Part shown: piece by piece, positions 29,093-29,374 of the stretch | How positions within the stretch are numbered: the stretch's first letter is position 1 | Layout: every line of letters begins with the position of its first letter | From: Verrucomicrobiales bacterium | Lineage (GTDB): Bacteria > Verrucomicrobiota > Verrucomicrobiia > Verrucomicrobiales > SLCJ01 | DNA: 29,374 nucleotides | Direction of reading: 5' to 3' | Assembly (NCBI GenBank): GCA_007125835.1 | Contig: SLCJ01000140.1 | Span: 1-29,374, forward strand | Position numbers and translations under genes: made by a program | Notes under the pieces: generated by a model | Databases searched by the model: none | Told to the model about the DNA's origin: nothing | What the model saw: the letters and a program-made list of their open reading frames with translations, nothing else

Positions 29093-29374
29093 TCAGGTGC
29101 CACAGAATGTCCGATAGCCAGGATCCTGGCGGGCGGGCGGAGCTGCATACTCTTCCCTCTCCGGCTGCTCCTCAAAGGGGTTGGCCAGGACCTCTACCAA
29201 ATCCTCGACACTCATCATGTTGCCGTCCTGAGCATCGTCGAGTGCCCGCTCCACGATATGATTGCGGGGAATGTATACGGGGTTGTGTCGGCGCATCAGG
29301 CTGACGGACTCCGCGGCGTCCTCCCCCTGCTGGGAAAGTCTGCCACGCCAGGCCTGAAGCCAGGAATCGGGCAC
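29093..29374 (-). CDS. selO: Protein adenylyltransferase SelO, C-terminal part
   Basis: The visible 93 codons are the C-terminus of SelO/YdiU, a pseudokinase-fold enzyme that transfers AMP to Ser, Thr or Tyr of proteins, with a role in redox stress. The family end pattern is present: WLQAWRGRLSQQ, MRRHNPVYIPRNHIVERAL, DLVEVLANPFEEQPE and YAAPPARQ. It ends in FCGT, and the Cys fits the place of the C-terminal Cys or selenocysteine of the family (E. coli ends CSS). The kinase-like domain lies beyond the right edge. It converges on the transposase gene with a 174-nt gap that holds only a weak hairpin (GCAAAC 29021-29026 with GTTTGC 29039-29044). Confidence 0.9.
   Translation of the reverse strand: MPDSWLQAWRGRLSQQGEDAAESVSLMRRHNPVYIPRNHIVERALDDAQDGNMMSVEDLVEVLANPFEEQPEREEYAAPPARQDPGYRTFCGT

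Overview
The window is about 29 kb of GC-rich bacterial chromosome, most likely from the Verrucomicrobiota (Opitutae-like lineages are my best guess). The evidence is gene content, not a phylogeny: a secreted protein with the W..A..R.Y.LQ..LDL..W motif common in this phylum, a DUF2339 giant membrane protein, a type II glutamine synthetase, DUF1573 next to a rhodanese, REP-associated Y1 (HUH) transposases, and GC-rich palindromes between genes. Shine-Dalgarno sequences are mostly weak and many neighbouring genes overlap by 1-4 bases.

Left part (1-5834). Two coupled secreted proteins of unknown function lie on the minus strand (1-1195), followed by about 500 bp holding a possible gene remnant and a REP-like palindrome. 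Next comes a compact signalling module: a secreted four-EF-hand protein (minus) divergent from a CpxR-like response regulator, an overlapping CpxA-like histidine kinase and an outer-membrane beta-barrel protein (plus). The divergent spacer carries a row of GTAAA/GTGAA half-sites that resemble a CpxR operator. The layout recalls cpxP / cpxRA, with a putative calcium-binding protein in the cpxP position. A tRNA-His with its own promoter follows.

Debris zone (5835-7690). A frameshifted, truncated RHS-repeat pseudogene carries an apparent 87-nt in-frame palindromic insertion. An imperfect inverted-repeat pair and the truncated N-terminus of a Y1 transposase gene follow. This is the most mobile-element-rich part of the window.

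Core part (7690-25117). A MerR-like regulator and a DUF2339 protein are followed by a dense minus-strand array that reads, in order of transcription, rpmB, LOG-family protein, cysteine desulfurase, pyrH, frr, CBS/DRTGG-type family II pyrophosphatase, DUF1573 protein, rhodanese protein, queA. From the LOG gene onward spacing is tight. Divergent from rpmB are ribE and lnt (overlapping). lnt meets a Na/Pi-cotransporter gene tail to tail, and type II glutamine synthetase with a strong terminator and a possible sigma-54 promoter comes next.

Right part (25118-29374). A repeat-rich spacer precedes ilvD, which is coupled to an MTH1-like NUDIX hydrolase. A set of mutually exclusive palindromes leads into an intact REP-associated (RAYT-type) transposase. 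The C-terminus of selO runs off the right end. The best candidates for something new are the EF-hand/CpxRA-like module with its half-site array, the palindrome cluster before the intact transposase, and the in-frame palindromic element in the RHS remnant.
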